Source of the DNA: Desulfovibrionaceae bacterium
GTDB taxonomy: Bacteria > Desulfobacterota > Desulfovibrionia > Desulfovibrionales > Desulfovibrionaceae
Assembly (NCBI GenBank): GCA_009773665.1
Contig: WSYE01000003.1
Coordinates: 62,001-126,000 of the forward strand
Reading direction: 5' to 3'
DNA: 64,000 bases
A program made the position numbers and the translations under genes. Under the pieces are notes generated by a model that was not told the DNA's origin, searched no databases, and worked only from the letters and a program-made list of their open reading frames with translations. The first letter of the stretch is position 1; each line of letters opens with the position of its first letter. Of this stretch, positions 8,084-15,234 are shown one piece after another.

Positions 8084-8101
8084 CCGGGCCTTGCGGCCCG
8101 G
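8084..8101 (-). terminator. Second terminator hairpin
   Basis: CCGGGCC and GGCCCGG with a small loop, followed on the leftward strand by TTTCCCCCTTTT. It directly follows the stop of the 41-aa membrane gene, in tandem with the terminator at 8038-8071. Confidence 0.6.
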
Positions 8102-8105
8102 GGTA

Positions 8106-8231
8106 TCAACAGTGGTTGTGCGAGTGACGGCGGTGACGGCCCTTCCGTGGCGGAAGCCGGAAGGTCAGGATAAGCGCGACTGTGGCCATGAGCGCCAACA
8201 CGACGACAAAGAGGGTTTCGGTGTATGTCAT
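8106..8231 (-). CDS. Small single-span membrane protein, 41 aa
   Basis: Starts MTYTETLFVVVLALM; one membrane span (residues 5-25) followed by a basic, histidine-rich tail (RKGRHRRHSHNHC). The ATG at 8229-8231 has GGAGGG at 7 nt. Last gene of the ssb unit. No family recognised. Confidence 0.55.
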   Translation of the reverse strand: MTYTETLFVVVLALMATVALILTFRLPPRKGRHRRHSHNHC

Positions 8232-8422
8232 TTGCACACCCTCCAGGTTATAACTTGCGAAATTGCTAGGCATCCAATGCCTATCCAAATTCCCAACGGC
8301 CGATCTTGAAAGAAGCCTACCAACAAAGAGCCAGCCGCGACCTTTTCAAAGGCATCCGCGAAACGCTTCAATACTGCCGTCACAATGCCTCCTTACTCAT
8401 CCCTGGCAGGGGTTGTCCAGCC
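8232..8422. other. Gap without a gene
   Basis: 191 bp between the SprT-like gene and the 41-aa membrane gene. I see no convincing coding frame or strong structure. Confidence 0.4.
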
Positions 8423-9106
8423 TTAAGCAGAACCTTCCCCGACAAAAGCCCCCTCGCACTTTGCGCACATCATGGCCAGACCGGGCTTGCCCCAGGCGTT
8501 TTGCCCGCATGGGCATGTGTATTTGAGCTTGCTTTGCCTGGGCTTTCTGGGCTTGGGCTCACCACCTTCGCCCTCCTCGCCATCGGCCTGGACCGGTGCC
8601 GTGGGCAAGCAATCCACGCTCTGAAAGTTGAAGCGGAAACCGGCGGCAAGTAGCTCCTGGCAGACCTGTTCAAACAGTCCGCCGGGCATCACATAGTCGG
8701 ACATGCTCGGGCCGACTTTACGGCCCCCAGGCTGGCCAGTGTCGGAAGGTATGAGTCCGATTGCCTCCATCTTCCCCGCCCATTCCTTGTTGTGGTAGCC
8801 GCCCCGGGTGGGCTTGCCGAAGCACCACTGCCAGTGATGGGCCATTTCGTGCCCGAGGGTCTGCAATATCTCAACGTCCGTCTGCTTCCGAAAGACTGCG
8901 GGGTTCAAAGCCAACTCCGGGACACTGCCGGAACCGTCCCGGCGCTCGAACCGTCCCGGCGAGTAGTACCCGCACGAGCCCGCCTTGCGCTGGTAGGTGA
9001 TGAGCAAATCGGGCAGCTCACCATCGAACAGGCGCTCATTGAAAAAGGCGTAAGCACGCTCGATTCCGGTGTATTCCCTGCCAGTAAGTTCCGGTTTAGC
9101 GCCCAT
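8423..9106 (-). CDS. SprT-like zinc metallopeptidase domain protein
   Basis: 227 residues. The SprT-like domain carries HEMAHHW (HExxH at 86-90) after an N-terminal ERAYAFFNERLFDGELPD, and the C-terminus has two cysteine pairs (CPCG and CAKC), as in SprT/Spartan proteins. Such proteins cleave protein-DNA crosslinks; plasmid copies are common next to ssb. It follows ssb on the same strand, so it fits an early DNA-handling role after transfer. I infer that from position. Confidence 0.82.
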   Translation of the reverse strand: MGAKPELTGREYTGIERAYAFFNERLFDGELPDLLITYQRKAGSCGYYSPGRFERRDGSGSVPELALNPAVFRKQTDVEILQTLGHEMAHHWQWCFGKPTRGGYHNKEWAGKMEAIGLIPSDTGQPGGRKVGPSMSDYVMPGGLFEQVCQELLAAGFRFNFQSVDCLPTAPVQADGEEGEGGEPKPRKPRQSKLKYTCPCGQNAWGKPGLAMMCAKCEGAFVGEGSA

Positions 9107-9198
9107 GATCTTCCTCTTGATTAGTACGAAACACTTTTAGGTCCCATCATCCCGTATGGGCGGCGCATCCAGCCGGACACGCCGCCCTTGCCTATTCC

Positions 9199-9648
9199 CT
9201 AGAACGGCACGTCATCCATGCCCGAGGCCTCGGACGGGAAAGCCGGACCGTAGTCATCTTCGCCCCCTGACTTGTTCTTGCTGTCCTCGCCCTCGGACTT
9301 CTTCTTCTCCAGGAACTTGATGCAGTGGGAGCCGTTGGCCAGAACGATTTCAGTCATGTAGTGCTTTTGGCCGTCCTTCTCCCAGGAACGAGTCTTCAAA
9401 GAGCCTTCGACGTAGACCAGGCGGCCCTTGTAAAGATGCTCGGCGTAGAACTTTGCCGATTCGCCGAACACCTTGACGCGGTGCCACTCCACCGCCTGGA
9501 CTTTCTCCCCGGCCTGGTTCTTGTAGGTTTCGCTGGTGGCCACGTTCATTTCGGCCACGGCACGCCCGGAGGGCAGGTATGTGAGCTTGGGGTCCTGGCC
9601 CAATCTGCCGATGAGGGACACCTTGTTCATGCTGTTCAGGCTGCTCAT
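9199..9648 (-). CDS. ssb: Single-stranded DNA-binding protein
   Basis: 149 residues: an OB-fold starting MNKVSLIGRLGQDPKLTYLPSG (after 6 extra residues), followed by WHRVKVFGESAKF and a disordered linker. It ends in the acidic tip DDVPF used to recruit partner proteins. The ATG at 9646-9648 has AAGGAG at 7 nt. It is directly behind R3. Plasmid leading regions typically carry ssb to coat the incoming strand and limit SOS induction. Confidence 0.95.
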   Translation of the reverse strand: MSSLNSMNKVSLIGRLGQDPKLTYLPSGRAVAEMNVATSETYKNQAGEKVQAVEWHRVKVFGESAKFYAEHLYKGRLVYVEGSLKTRSWEKDGQKHYMTEIVLANGSHCIKFLEKKKSEGEDSKNKSGGEDDYGPAFPSEASGMDDVPF

Positions 9649-9665
9649 GTCTTTACTCCTTATGC

Positions 9666-10090
9666 CTTTAGGGTTTTCGTCTTTTGCTTTCTGCCTTACC
9701 CCCACCGTTCCTTCGGCGGAGGGGGGGAGGGGCAGGGCCTTTCATCTTCAAAAGGCCTGCCCCTCCCCCATCCCGCCGAAGGGCCGCGAAATCTGGAAAA
9801 TGCGGGCTGTTGGCCGAGGGCAGGTAGCAGGGCGAGTGACAAGCCTGGAGGCTTTGCGGAGGGCTTGGCGCGAAGCCGTGCATTGCCCTTGGCCAAGCCT
9901 TCAGCCCGCCACCGCCTAGCGGTTCATTGTTCATCGGTTCCTGCCTTCGGCTGTATGTCTTTGAGGCGTGCGAGGAGCCGCCGGTCTTCGCCCCGGACCC
10001 CCCAAGCGTCCGGGGCAATCGCCGGGTCCAGGGCCAGGCTCTGGCCATGGTCGTGGGAGAGCGCGAGAGGGGGGCGACACCCCCTCTCGC
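9666..10090 (-). repeat. Structured leader/promoter repeat R3
   Basis: Third and most diverged copy, upstream of ssb. Its stems persist through paired changes: GCGGGCTG/CAGCCCGC where R1 has GCGTGCTG/CAGCACGC; arms CCTTCGGCGG/CCGCCGAAGG, one pair shorter than R1; CAGGGCCAG/CTGGCC in place of CAGGGCCGG/CCGGCC; and CCCCGGAC/GTCCGGGG, two pairs longer. It reaches to within 11 bp of the coupling-protein stop. Confidence 0.8.
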
Positions 10091-10100
10091 TTTCCCCGTC

Positions 10101-11900
10101 CTAGTTGGAAGCCATCTGCACTTTGTCTTCATAGACGCCGTGCCTGACAAAGGCCTGCCCGGTCTCCAGCCGCTTGATGTCGTCCGGGTGCACGACGAAC
10201 TCCCGCACCAGGCGGTTGCTCATCATGCCGGTGAACTCGTCCTCGTCTGACTGTGCTGTGGATTTGAGCGCCTCCTTTGTGCCGAACAAGCTTGCAAGCT
10301 CTTCGGCATCCTTGTGGTCGTTCTGCTTCTGCACCATGAGCGTGTTGCAGTTCTGGATGATCTGCCGGCGAAGAGCCTCGCCGCTCTCCAGCTTGTCGAT
10401 GTCCGCCAGGCTCTGGAAGGCGAGGAGCGCTTCAAATCCCGCGCTGCGGGATTTGTTGATGATGTCCACGACCTGGTGCGAAGCGAAGACGTTGAATTCG
10501 TCGAAGAACAAGGCCACCGGCTCGGGGGTTTCCTGACTGTTTCGGGAGTGGACGGAAATGGCGGTTTTCAGGTCGTTGACGATGAGCCGCCCGAGCGCCC
10601 GGCTCTGTTCAGGATACCTCAGGCTGTCGAGGCTGAAGAGAACCGCCTCCTTGCGCTCGATGGAGTCGGCCAGGTTCAACCCGCCATCCTTGAAGATCGG
10701 CCGAAGATCTCCTTCGGCCAGCGCTGAAATGCGTCCCTGAAGGCCGGATACGGCCTTGGGATCAACATTCTCCATCAGCCGCCAGCAGCGGAGCGCTTCA
10801 GGCTCCACCACCTGCTCAGGCATTTTCCTGTCCACGTCCTCAGGACCGAAGGGTTCGACCTTCGCGTCCTCCTTCTGCTTCTTTGCCTTCTTGGGATCGT
10901 CTTTTATGCCCAGAAGCCGCTTCACGTTCCGGCGATCGCAGTATTCCACCACGTTGGAAAGGGAGGGGCGTTTTCCGCGCAATGTGAACGCGATGAGCAG
11001 TTGTTGCAGGAAGCTCCTGGCTCCGAGCTTGTAGTGTTCTTCGCTCCAGTCGAACAGGCCGATGATCTTATCCGTAAGTTCATCCGGGGTGCCTGACGAA
11101 AAGGCATTGTACGCGGTATCTCCGTCCATGGTGATGACGGAACAGGGAATTCCATAGTCAGCCATTGTGGATTTGAACTTTCGGATATTGCCACGGTCGC
11201 CCTTGCCATCCACGAAGACGATGGCCTTTCGATTCAGCGCGGCGTTAATGATGAAGTTGTAGAGGCTCACGGTCTTGCCCGCACCTGTAGTCCCTATGAG
11301 ACAGAGATGCTGCGTGAGCCACTCGTGGGGAATGGCCACGGGCAATGCCGTCTTGAAGCTCAACCCGATGGGCACGGTGTTTTCCGTCTGCCTTGTGAAG
11401 CGCTTCCAGTGACGCGGCTTCAGCCGCTTCTCGCCCCTGTGTTGCGCGAGAACACCCTTGATGGAATCATGCTGCTTGAGTGACAGACCGGCCATCCCAC
11501 AGGCGCAAGCGGTTGTCAGGGCAAGCAGGATGGACGGAACGATGAAAACCACCAGCCAGTCATACATGGGTTGATGGGTGAAGAAGTAAGGAATGCTTCG
11601 CGCGTCGGTATTTGCAATGGCCTCCATGCTGAAATATTCGTAGTGCCAGATTGCCAAAGTCTGAATAAACGCATTGCCTCGGTACAGAATGAACGAGCTT
11701 GAAAATAACACCACAAAGGCCACTGCCAGACTTTTTTTTAGCGTCCGCTTGGTGTCCGGGTCTTTCATGCGAAGCATGACCAGGCAGTACGCGACCGCGC
11801 CGAAGAATAATGGGATGGGAGACAACCAGAAGTTGAAGATGAAGTATGCGATGGGCAGGACGCCCAGCAGGGTCGTTTTCGCGTCGTCTTTTCTGATCAT
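10101..11900 (-). CDS. VirD4/TraD-type coupling protein (T4CP)
   Basis: 599 residues. Several N-terminal membrane segments (about 10-42, 56-74, 113-138) precede a P-loop domain with Walker A GTTGAGKT (203-210) and Walker B ALFFDEFNVF (about 472-481), ending in the family's FVRHGVYEDKVQ. It links the relaxosome to the type IV channel and powers DNA export. It differs from RP4 TraG-like proteins in its four or so N-terminal spans. The start follows GAGGAG at 7 nt. Confidence 0.88.
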   Translation of the reverse strand: MIRKDDAKTTLLGVLPIAYFIFNFWLSPIPLFFGAVAYCLVMLRMKDPDTKRTLKKSLAVAFVVLFSSSFILYRGNAFIQTLAIWHYEYFSMEAIANTDARSIPYFFTHQPMYDWLVVFIVPSILLALTTACACGMAGLSLKQHDSIKGVLAQHRGEKRLKPRHWKRFTRQTENTVPIGLSFKTALPVAIPHEWLTQHLCLIGTTGAGKTVSLYNFIINAALNRKAIVFVDGKGDRGNIRKFKSTMADYGIPCSVITMDGDTAYNAFSSGTPDELTDKIIGLFDWSEEHYKLGARSFLQQLLIAFTLRGKRPSLSNVVEYCDRRNVKRLLGIKDDPKKAKKQKEDAKVEPFGPEDVDRKMPEQVVEPEALRCWRLMENVDPKAVSGLQGRISALAEGDLRPIFKDGGLNLADSIERKEAVLFSLDSLRYPEQSRALGRLIVNDLKTAISVHSRNSQETPEPVALFFDEFNVFASHQVVDIINKSRSAGFEALLAFQSLADIDKLESGEALRRQIIQNCNTLMVQKQNDHKDAEELASLFGTKEALKSTAQSDEDEFTGMMSNRLVREFVVHPDDIKRLETGQAFVRHGVYEDKVQMASN

Positions 11901-11910
11901 GCAACACTCC

Positions 11911-12492
11911 TCATAGCGGCATCATTTTCGCTTCAATGTAATCGCGAACAACCTTGTCGCTCGCCAGCATCAACACGCGGTCCCTGATTTCCTCCGACCC
12001 GCAATAATAAACGACCTTGAAGTATTCACCGTTGCGCAATGCCGCCACATACTTCCAAATGTTCTCTTCCTGCCGCTTCAGGCTTTTTTGCGACAGTTCG
12101 ACCTCGATAGCGGCGCTCTTCCCTTGGAATGTGATCACGAAGTCCGGTATCTTCTCGGTGAGGCCCCTCCTTCCTTTTTCTTCGATGATCAGGCTCCGCA
12201 GCTTCGCGCCGCCGATGTATTCGCAATCGAGCTTCCCGAGGATGTGCTTGCAAAGCTCCTTGCATTTCCTGTCGTGGTCGAAATCCGAAATGTTGAACTT
12301 CATTTTGCCCAGATGATAGAGGTTCACGCCGAGCCGGGATTGCGTCATTTTCAGCTTGTTGCTTGAAACGAGCCGCTTAAGTCGTTCGCTCGCAGTTGAC
12401 TTCGCCACTTCCAAGAAGAGCGTCACATCATCCAGGGTGCAGTATCCCCATTGATGCGCGAGTTCGATGAGTTCCTGTTCTTTCCGTGTCAC
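11911..12492 (-). CDS. Winged-helix protein with nuclease-like C-terminus
   Basis: 193 residues, GTG start. Residues 1-70 form a winged helix (EQELIELAHQWGYCTLDDVTLFL...STASERLKRLV). The C-terminal half has IPDFVITFQGKSAAIEVELSQKS, a D...E-x-E pattern like restriction-endonuclease-fold domains in replication-relaxation type proteins. It stands 10 bp upstream of the coupling protein. It could be a relaxosome accessory factor or a diverged mobilisation protein; I am not sure. Confidence 0.5.
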   Translation of the reverse strand: MTRKEQELIELAHQWGYCTLDDVTLFLEVAKSTASERLKRLVSSNKLKMTQSRLGVNLYHLGKMKFNISDFDHDRKCKELCKHILGKLDCEYIGGAKLRSLIIEEKGRRGLTEKIPDFVITFQGKSAAIEVELSQKSLKRQEENIWKYVAALRNGEYFKVVYYCGSEEIRDRVLMLASDKVVRDYIEAKMMPL

Positions 12493-12610
12493 AACGCCGC
12501 CTTTCTGATCCTGGTACGTTCACATGCGAATGGGACGACTCTCTGTGCCTGCTGTGAAAAGTGCATCGTACTCTTCACAACCGCGCCTTCCGAACGCCCC
12601 CTCCGTCTCT

Positions 12611-12735
12611 CTGCGGATTTTCGCATTTATGCCTTTCCGTCTTCATGCCTTTGTGCCTTTCTGTATTTTCGTCTTCCCGCCTTTCTGCCTTTTCGTCTTC
12701 CTGCCTTTCTGTCTTTGTGCCTTTCTGCCTTTCGA
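12611..12735 (+). repeat. Phased pyrimidine-rich tandem repeat
   Basis: About five imperfect units of roughly 24 bp built on CTTTCTGnCTTTTCGTCTTC. On the opposite strand it reads as a charged repeat (ERQKGTK, ERQEDEK, ERREDEN, ERHKGMK). With no ribosome site this may be iteron-like DNA, not a gene. Confidence 0.5.
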
Positions 12736-12774
12736 TGTGCCGCATCATCCAGCGCGGCACATCCTTCCTTCGGT

Positions 12775-12841
12775 GGGTAATCAGCTGATGGGGTAATCGG
12801 CACGAGTCTTCGAGTGCCATTACCCCATCAGCTGATTACCC
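12775..12841. repeat. Long inverted repeat H1
   Basis: Arms GGGTAATCAGCTGATGGGGT (12775-12794, continuing AATC) and ACCCCATCAGCTGATTACCC (12822-12841) pair perfectly over at least 23 bp, with a less perfect inner part around GGCACGAGTCTTCGAGTGCC. No U-run follows on either strand, so it is not a simple terminator. Confidence 0.75.
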
Positions 12842-12960
12842 CTCTTATTCTTAATTCTTTTTCTTTCTTTTCATTATCTTACTAACTCTACTGACCTACT
12901 CTTAATAACTCTTCTTCCTTACTTCTTACTCTTCACTGTCTTTCACTGTCTTTCTTCTTC

Positions 12961-13030
12961 CCCGCCGCCCCGTTCCAGACCACCCTCTCTCAACTTGTTG
13001 GGAGGGGGTGGTCTGGAACGGGGCGGCGGG
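12961..13030. repeat. Long inverted repeat H2
   Basis: Arms of 30 bp (12961-12990 and 13001-13030) with only two mismatches around loop CAACTTGTTG. The outer part CCCGCCGCCCCGTTCCAGAC pairs without error. It sits directly beside the pyrimidine tract. Confidence 0.75.
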
Positions 13031-13067
13031 CTCTAATATATGATTTCATTCACTATTTTGCCTTTAA

Positions 13068-13090
13068 AACCCGAATCCCGGATTCGGGTT
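13068..13090 (-). terminator. Likely terminator of the tra/pil unit
   Basis: On the leftward strand AACCCGAATCC faces GGATTCGGGTT and is followed by TTTAAAGG. It lies about 430 bp past the pilT stop. Confidence 0.5.
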
Positions 13091-13524
13091 TGTGTTCGGG
13101 TTTTCAGCCCCTCCGCCGCGTCTGTTAGGTGGCTTTGCGAGGCCGTTTTCACCTGCATAGTGTCCACTACGCTCCAAATGAGGTTCATTGCGTTCCACTT
13201 GGGGGCAATACCGTTCTGGTTCATGTAAATTCGCTCCAGTTCTGTCCGAATCGCGGAAGCTTGTTCCAATGTGGTTCCAGTACGTGCCGGAACAGGGCAA
13301 TTCCTTTCCAATTCGTTCCGGTTCTGGCCATTTCGACCATGGGCCTGTGAAAGCGGAGTGGTCGGCTCGAACCACCTGGTCAACCTGGCTTGATCTGCCT
13401 GACGTTCCCTGTGTGGCCTGTGCACCGGCTCCGGGCCGCCGGAATGGCCCCCCTCGCTCCGCTCGGACTCTCCGGCCCCAGCGGGCGCAAAGCCGCCCGC
13501 CAGGGCTCGGAGAGAAAGCCCCAC

Positions 13525-14208
13525 TCAGTTCCTTTTGCCATCAGGCCTGGCCACACGCTCGGTATCCTCGGCCACGACCCGATACCGTTTCACCAGCATC
13601 GGCGATGCAGCCGACGCGGCTGACACGTTCGGGCTTGCAGTCACGGCGCGAGCCCTCGGCTCGCCTCTGAGAATCCTGATGACATCCTCGGCATAGGCAC
13701 GGCCGCGTTCCGTATCGACGCCCGGCGTGTGATAAGCGGCCACGGCGCGCCAGGTCAGGCCATGCTGTTTGATGGCCTGGCCCAATATCCAGACGCCGAC
13801 CTGGATGTTGCCTGGTTGGTCAAGAACGCTCTCCAGGGGCAGCCTGTAGCGCCGCAGCCATTGGGAGTTCACCTGCATGACGCCGATATCGAAGGAGAGT
13901 CCGGCGGCCATGGCCGCCCGGCTCACCTCCAGCGCCTGTTCCCTGCTCGATGTCTGAACCGTCCGGCCCTGGATGTTGAGCGCCCAGGGCCGCATGGCGG
14001 ATTCCTTAGTGGCGATGGCCAGCGCCAGCTGCTTCGGAACGCCGTAGCGCTCGCATGGCGCGTCAAAGAGCGTGTCCAGGGCCTGGCCGTGAGCAGGAGA
14101 CACGGCGAGCAGAAGGATCAGCGCGGTGCAGGGCGCCAGGGTTCTCAGCATGGCCAGGATGGGTGTCATGGGATCAGCCGAATGGGAGTTTACGGGATGG
14201 AATGTCAT
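13525..14208 (-). CDS. pilT: PilT-like lytic transglycosylase
   Basis: 227 residues with a signal segment (about residues 14-42, ending SPAHG) and an SLT domain: catalytic Glu in ATKESAM, then GVMQVNSQWL and AVAAYHTPG. In R64-type thin-pilus loci PilT (not the retraction ATPase) opens the peptidoglycan for the pilus. I use ATG 14208; a later ATG at 14169 would give a shorter leader. It is the last clear gene of the pil block. Confidence 0.82.
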   Translation of the reverse strand: MTFHPVNSHSADPMTPILAMLRTLAPCTALILLLAVSPAHGQALDTLFDAPCERYGVPKQLALAIATKESAMRPWALNIQGRTVQTSSREQALEVSRAAMAAGLSFDIGVMQVNSQWLRRYRLPLESVLDQPGNIQVGVWILGQAIKQHGLTWRAVAAYHTPGVDTERGRAYAEDVIRILRGEPRARAVTASPNVSAASAASPMLVKRYRVVAEDTERVARPDGKRN

Positions 14209-14228
14209 GAGACCTGTTCGCCGTGCGG

Positions 14229-14534
14229 CTAGTAGTAATGGATTTGGGCCAGCGTCCAATTCTGTTCGGCTTCCAGGTCCACCTGGCGCTCGATGGTATC
14301 GCCCGGGGTCAGGACTTGCCCGTCAGTGGAGTAGACAATGAACACGACGACCTGGACCCCCTGTTGGAGGTTGCGTACTTGGCGCACGATCACTTCCGCG
14401 ACATGGAGCTGGCCGTCAGCAGAGACCTCCAGGAGAAGAAACGCCCGCCCGATCCTCAATTCATCGAGAGCCGGGAAAGGTCCTTGCATCGACCTCAGCA
14501 GGTTGTGAGCCATCATCTGGGGGTGGACTTGCAT
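14229..14534 (-). CDS. Hypothetical 101-aa protein of the pilus block
   Basis: Its ATG overlaps the stop of the tail-collar gene (ATGA), which argues for coupled translation. The chain (MQVHPQMMAHNLLRSMQ...LLLEVSADGQLHVAEVIVRQ) has no signal peptide and looks like a small alpha/beta fold. No family recognised; possibly a chaperone or accessory of the adhesin. Confidence 0.55.
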   Translation of the reverse strand: MQVHPQMMAHNLLRSMQGPFPALDELRIGRAFLLLEVSADGQLHVAEVIVRQVRNLQQGVQVVVFIVYSTDGQVLTPGDTIERQVDLEAEQNWTLAQIHYY

Positions 14535-15217
14535 CACTGGACCGCGCGGATGAGATACCGGACCCGCGTGTGGACCGGAGCGGTTTCGGAACTACCGGAG
14601 TATGTCCCGGTTTGAGCGCTGACAAAGGCTGTGCCCGTCAACGATCCACTATTGAGCGACCCGGAAATTGAGCCGCCTGATGTTGAACGAGTTTCTGTGT
14701 TGTAATTTGCACCAGTAACAGCACCCATGCCTCCACCACCTGTATAATCCCCTCCTGTATTAACTACTGTCTGCGTAAACCAATATGTTTGGGATGACGC
14801 TGATCCGCTTAAAGATGTCGAATTCAACCCACCACTGACAGGTGCGTTTTGCCCAGGAACGGACACGGTATGCGACCTGATGGTGTCCGAAACTTGCGTG
14901 CCGACGAGCCCTGCCGTGGTCGTGCCGCGCAGGAATTGATCGTTGAAGTTAGGAACCGCCCCACCGCCCAAGACCACGCGCAAGCGGTCATACTGGCTGC
15001 CTGCCGGAACGGCCTGGCCGTTGCATTCGAGCCACTTGGACACATCGAAGGGACTGGAGTTCGCAGGCCAAGCGACCACCGTCCCGACGGCGATCGTGCT
15101 CTGCGCAGTGATCGGGACCGTTGTGGGGTTGAAACTGGTCGAATCGGCGGCCAACCCAAGGGAGTGGGCAGCCGTGAGCATGACGATTGTAACAAGCGAA
15201 AAGATGCATCTTCTCAT
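14534..15217 (-). CDS. Secreted tail-collar-domain protein, putative pilus-tip adhesin
   Basis: 227 residues: signal peptide (MRRCIFSLVTIVMLTAAHS), then a phage tail-collar-like domain (GTVVAWPANSSPFDVSKWL, ECNGQAV, VPNFNDQFLRGTT) with a Gly/Ser/Thr-rich C-terminus and HTRVRYLIRAVQ at the end. Tail-collar domains occur in phage fibres and some adhesins. It lies immediately behind pilV, where R64 keeps its shufflon. An exchangeable adhesive tip is inferred. I start at ATG 15215-15217, with GGAG 7 nt before. Confidence 0.7.
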   Translation of the reverse strand: MRRCIFSLVTIVMLTAAHSLGLAADSTSFNPTTVPITAQSTIAVGTVVAWPANSSPFDVSKWLECNGQAVPAGSQYDRLRVVLGGGAVPNFNDQFLRGTTTAGLVGTQVSDTIRSHTVSVPGQNAPVSGGLNSTSLSGSASSQTYWFTQTVVNTGGDYTGGGGMGAVTGANYNTETRSTSGGSISGSLNSGSLTGTAFVSAQTGTYSGSSETAPVHTRVRYLIRAVQ

Positions 15218-15234
15218 ATTCATACTCCGTGACT

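Larger units (their letters stand above)
12493..13524. other. 1-kb non-coding region, candidate oriT/oriV
   Basis: No convincing gene. From left to right it has a phased pyrimidine repeat (12611-12735), a near-perfect 67-bp hairpin (12775-12841), a pyrimidine-only tract (12842-12960), a second 70-bp hairpin (12961-13030), a terminator hairpin (13068-13090) and scattered GTTCC boxes (13190-13325). An open frame at 13033-13524 (GTG, leftward) has odd composition and crosses the terminator; I do not count it as a gene. Confidence 0.5.

Noticed and set aside
12507-12514. GATCCTGG as an IncP-type nick site
   Set aside because: Only partly fits YATCCTGY and has no adjoining relaxase-binding inverted repeat; too weak to call oriT.
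12611-12735. Possible CRISPR array
   Set aside because: Units of about 24 bp follow one another without unique spacers; low-complexity pyrimidine sequence only.
12575-12820. Leftward 81-aa frame with repeated ERQKGTK/ERREDEN units
   Set aside because: It results from translating a pyrimidine-rich tandem repeat and runs into hairpin H1; no ribosome site.
13033-13524. Leftward 163-aa frame (GTG start) behind pilT
   Set aside because: Low-complexity GC-rich start, no RBS-supported family, and a likely terminator at 13068-13090 within it; treated as non-coding DNA with repeats.
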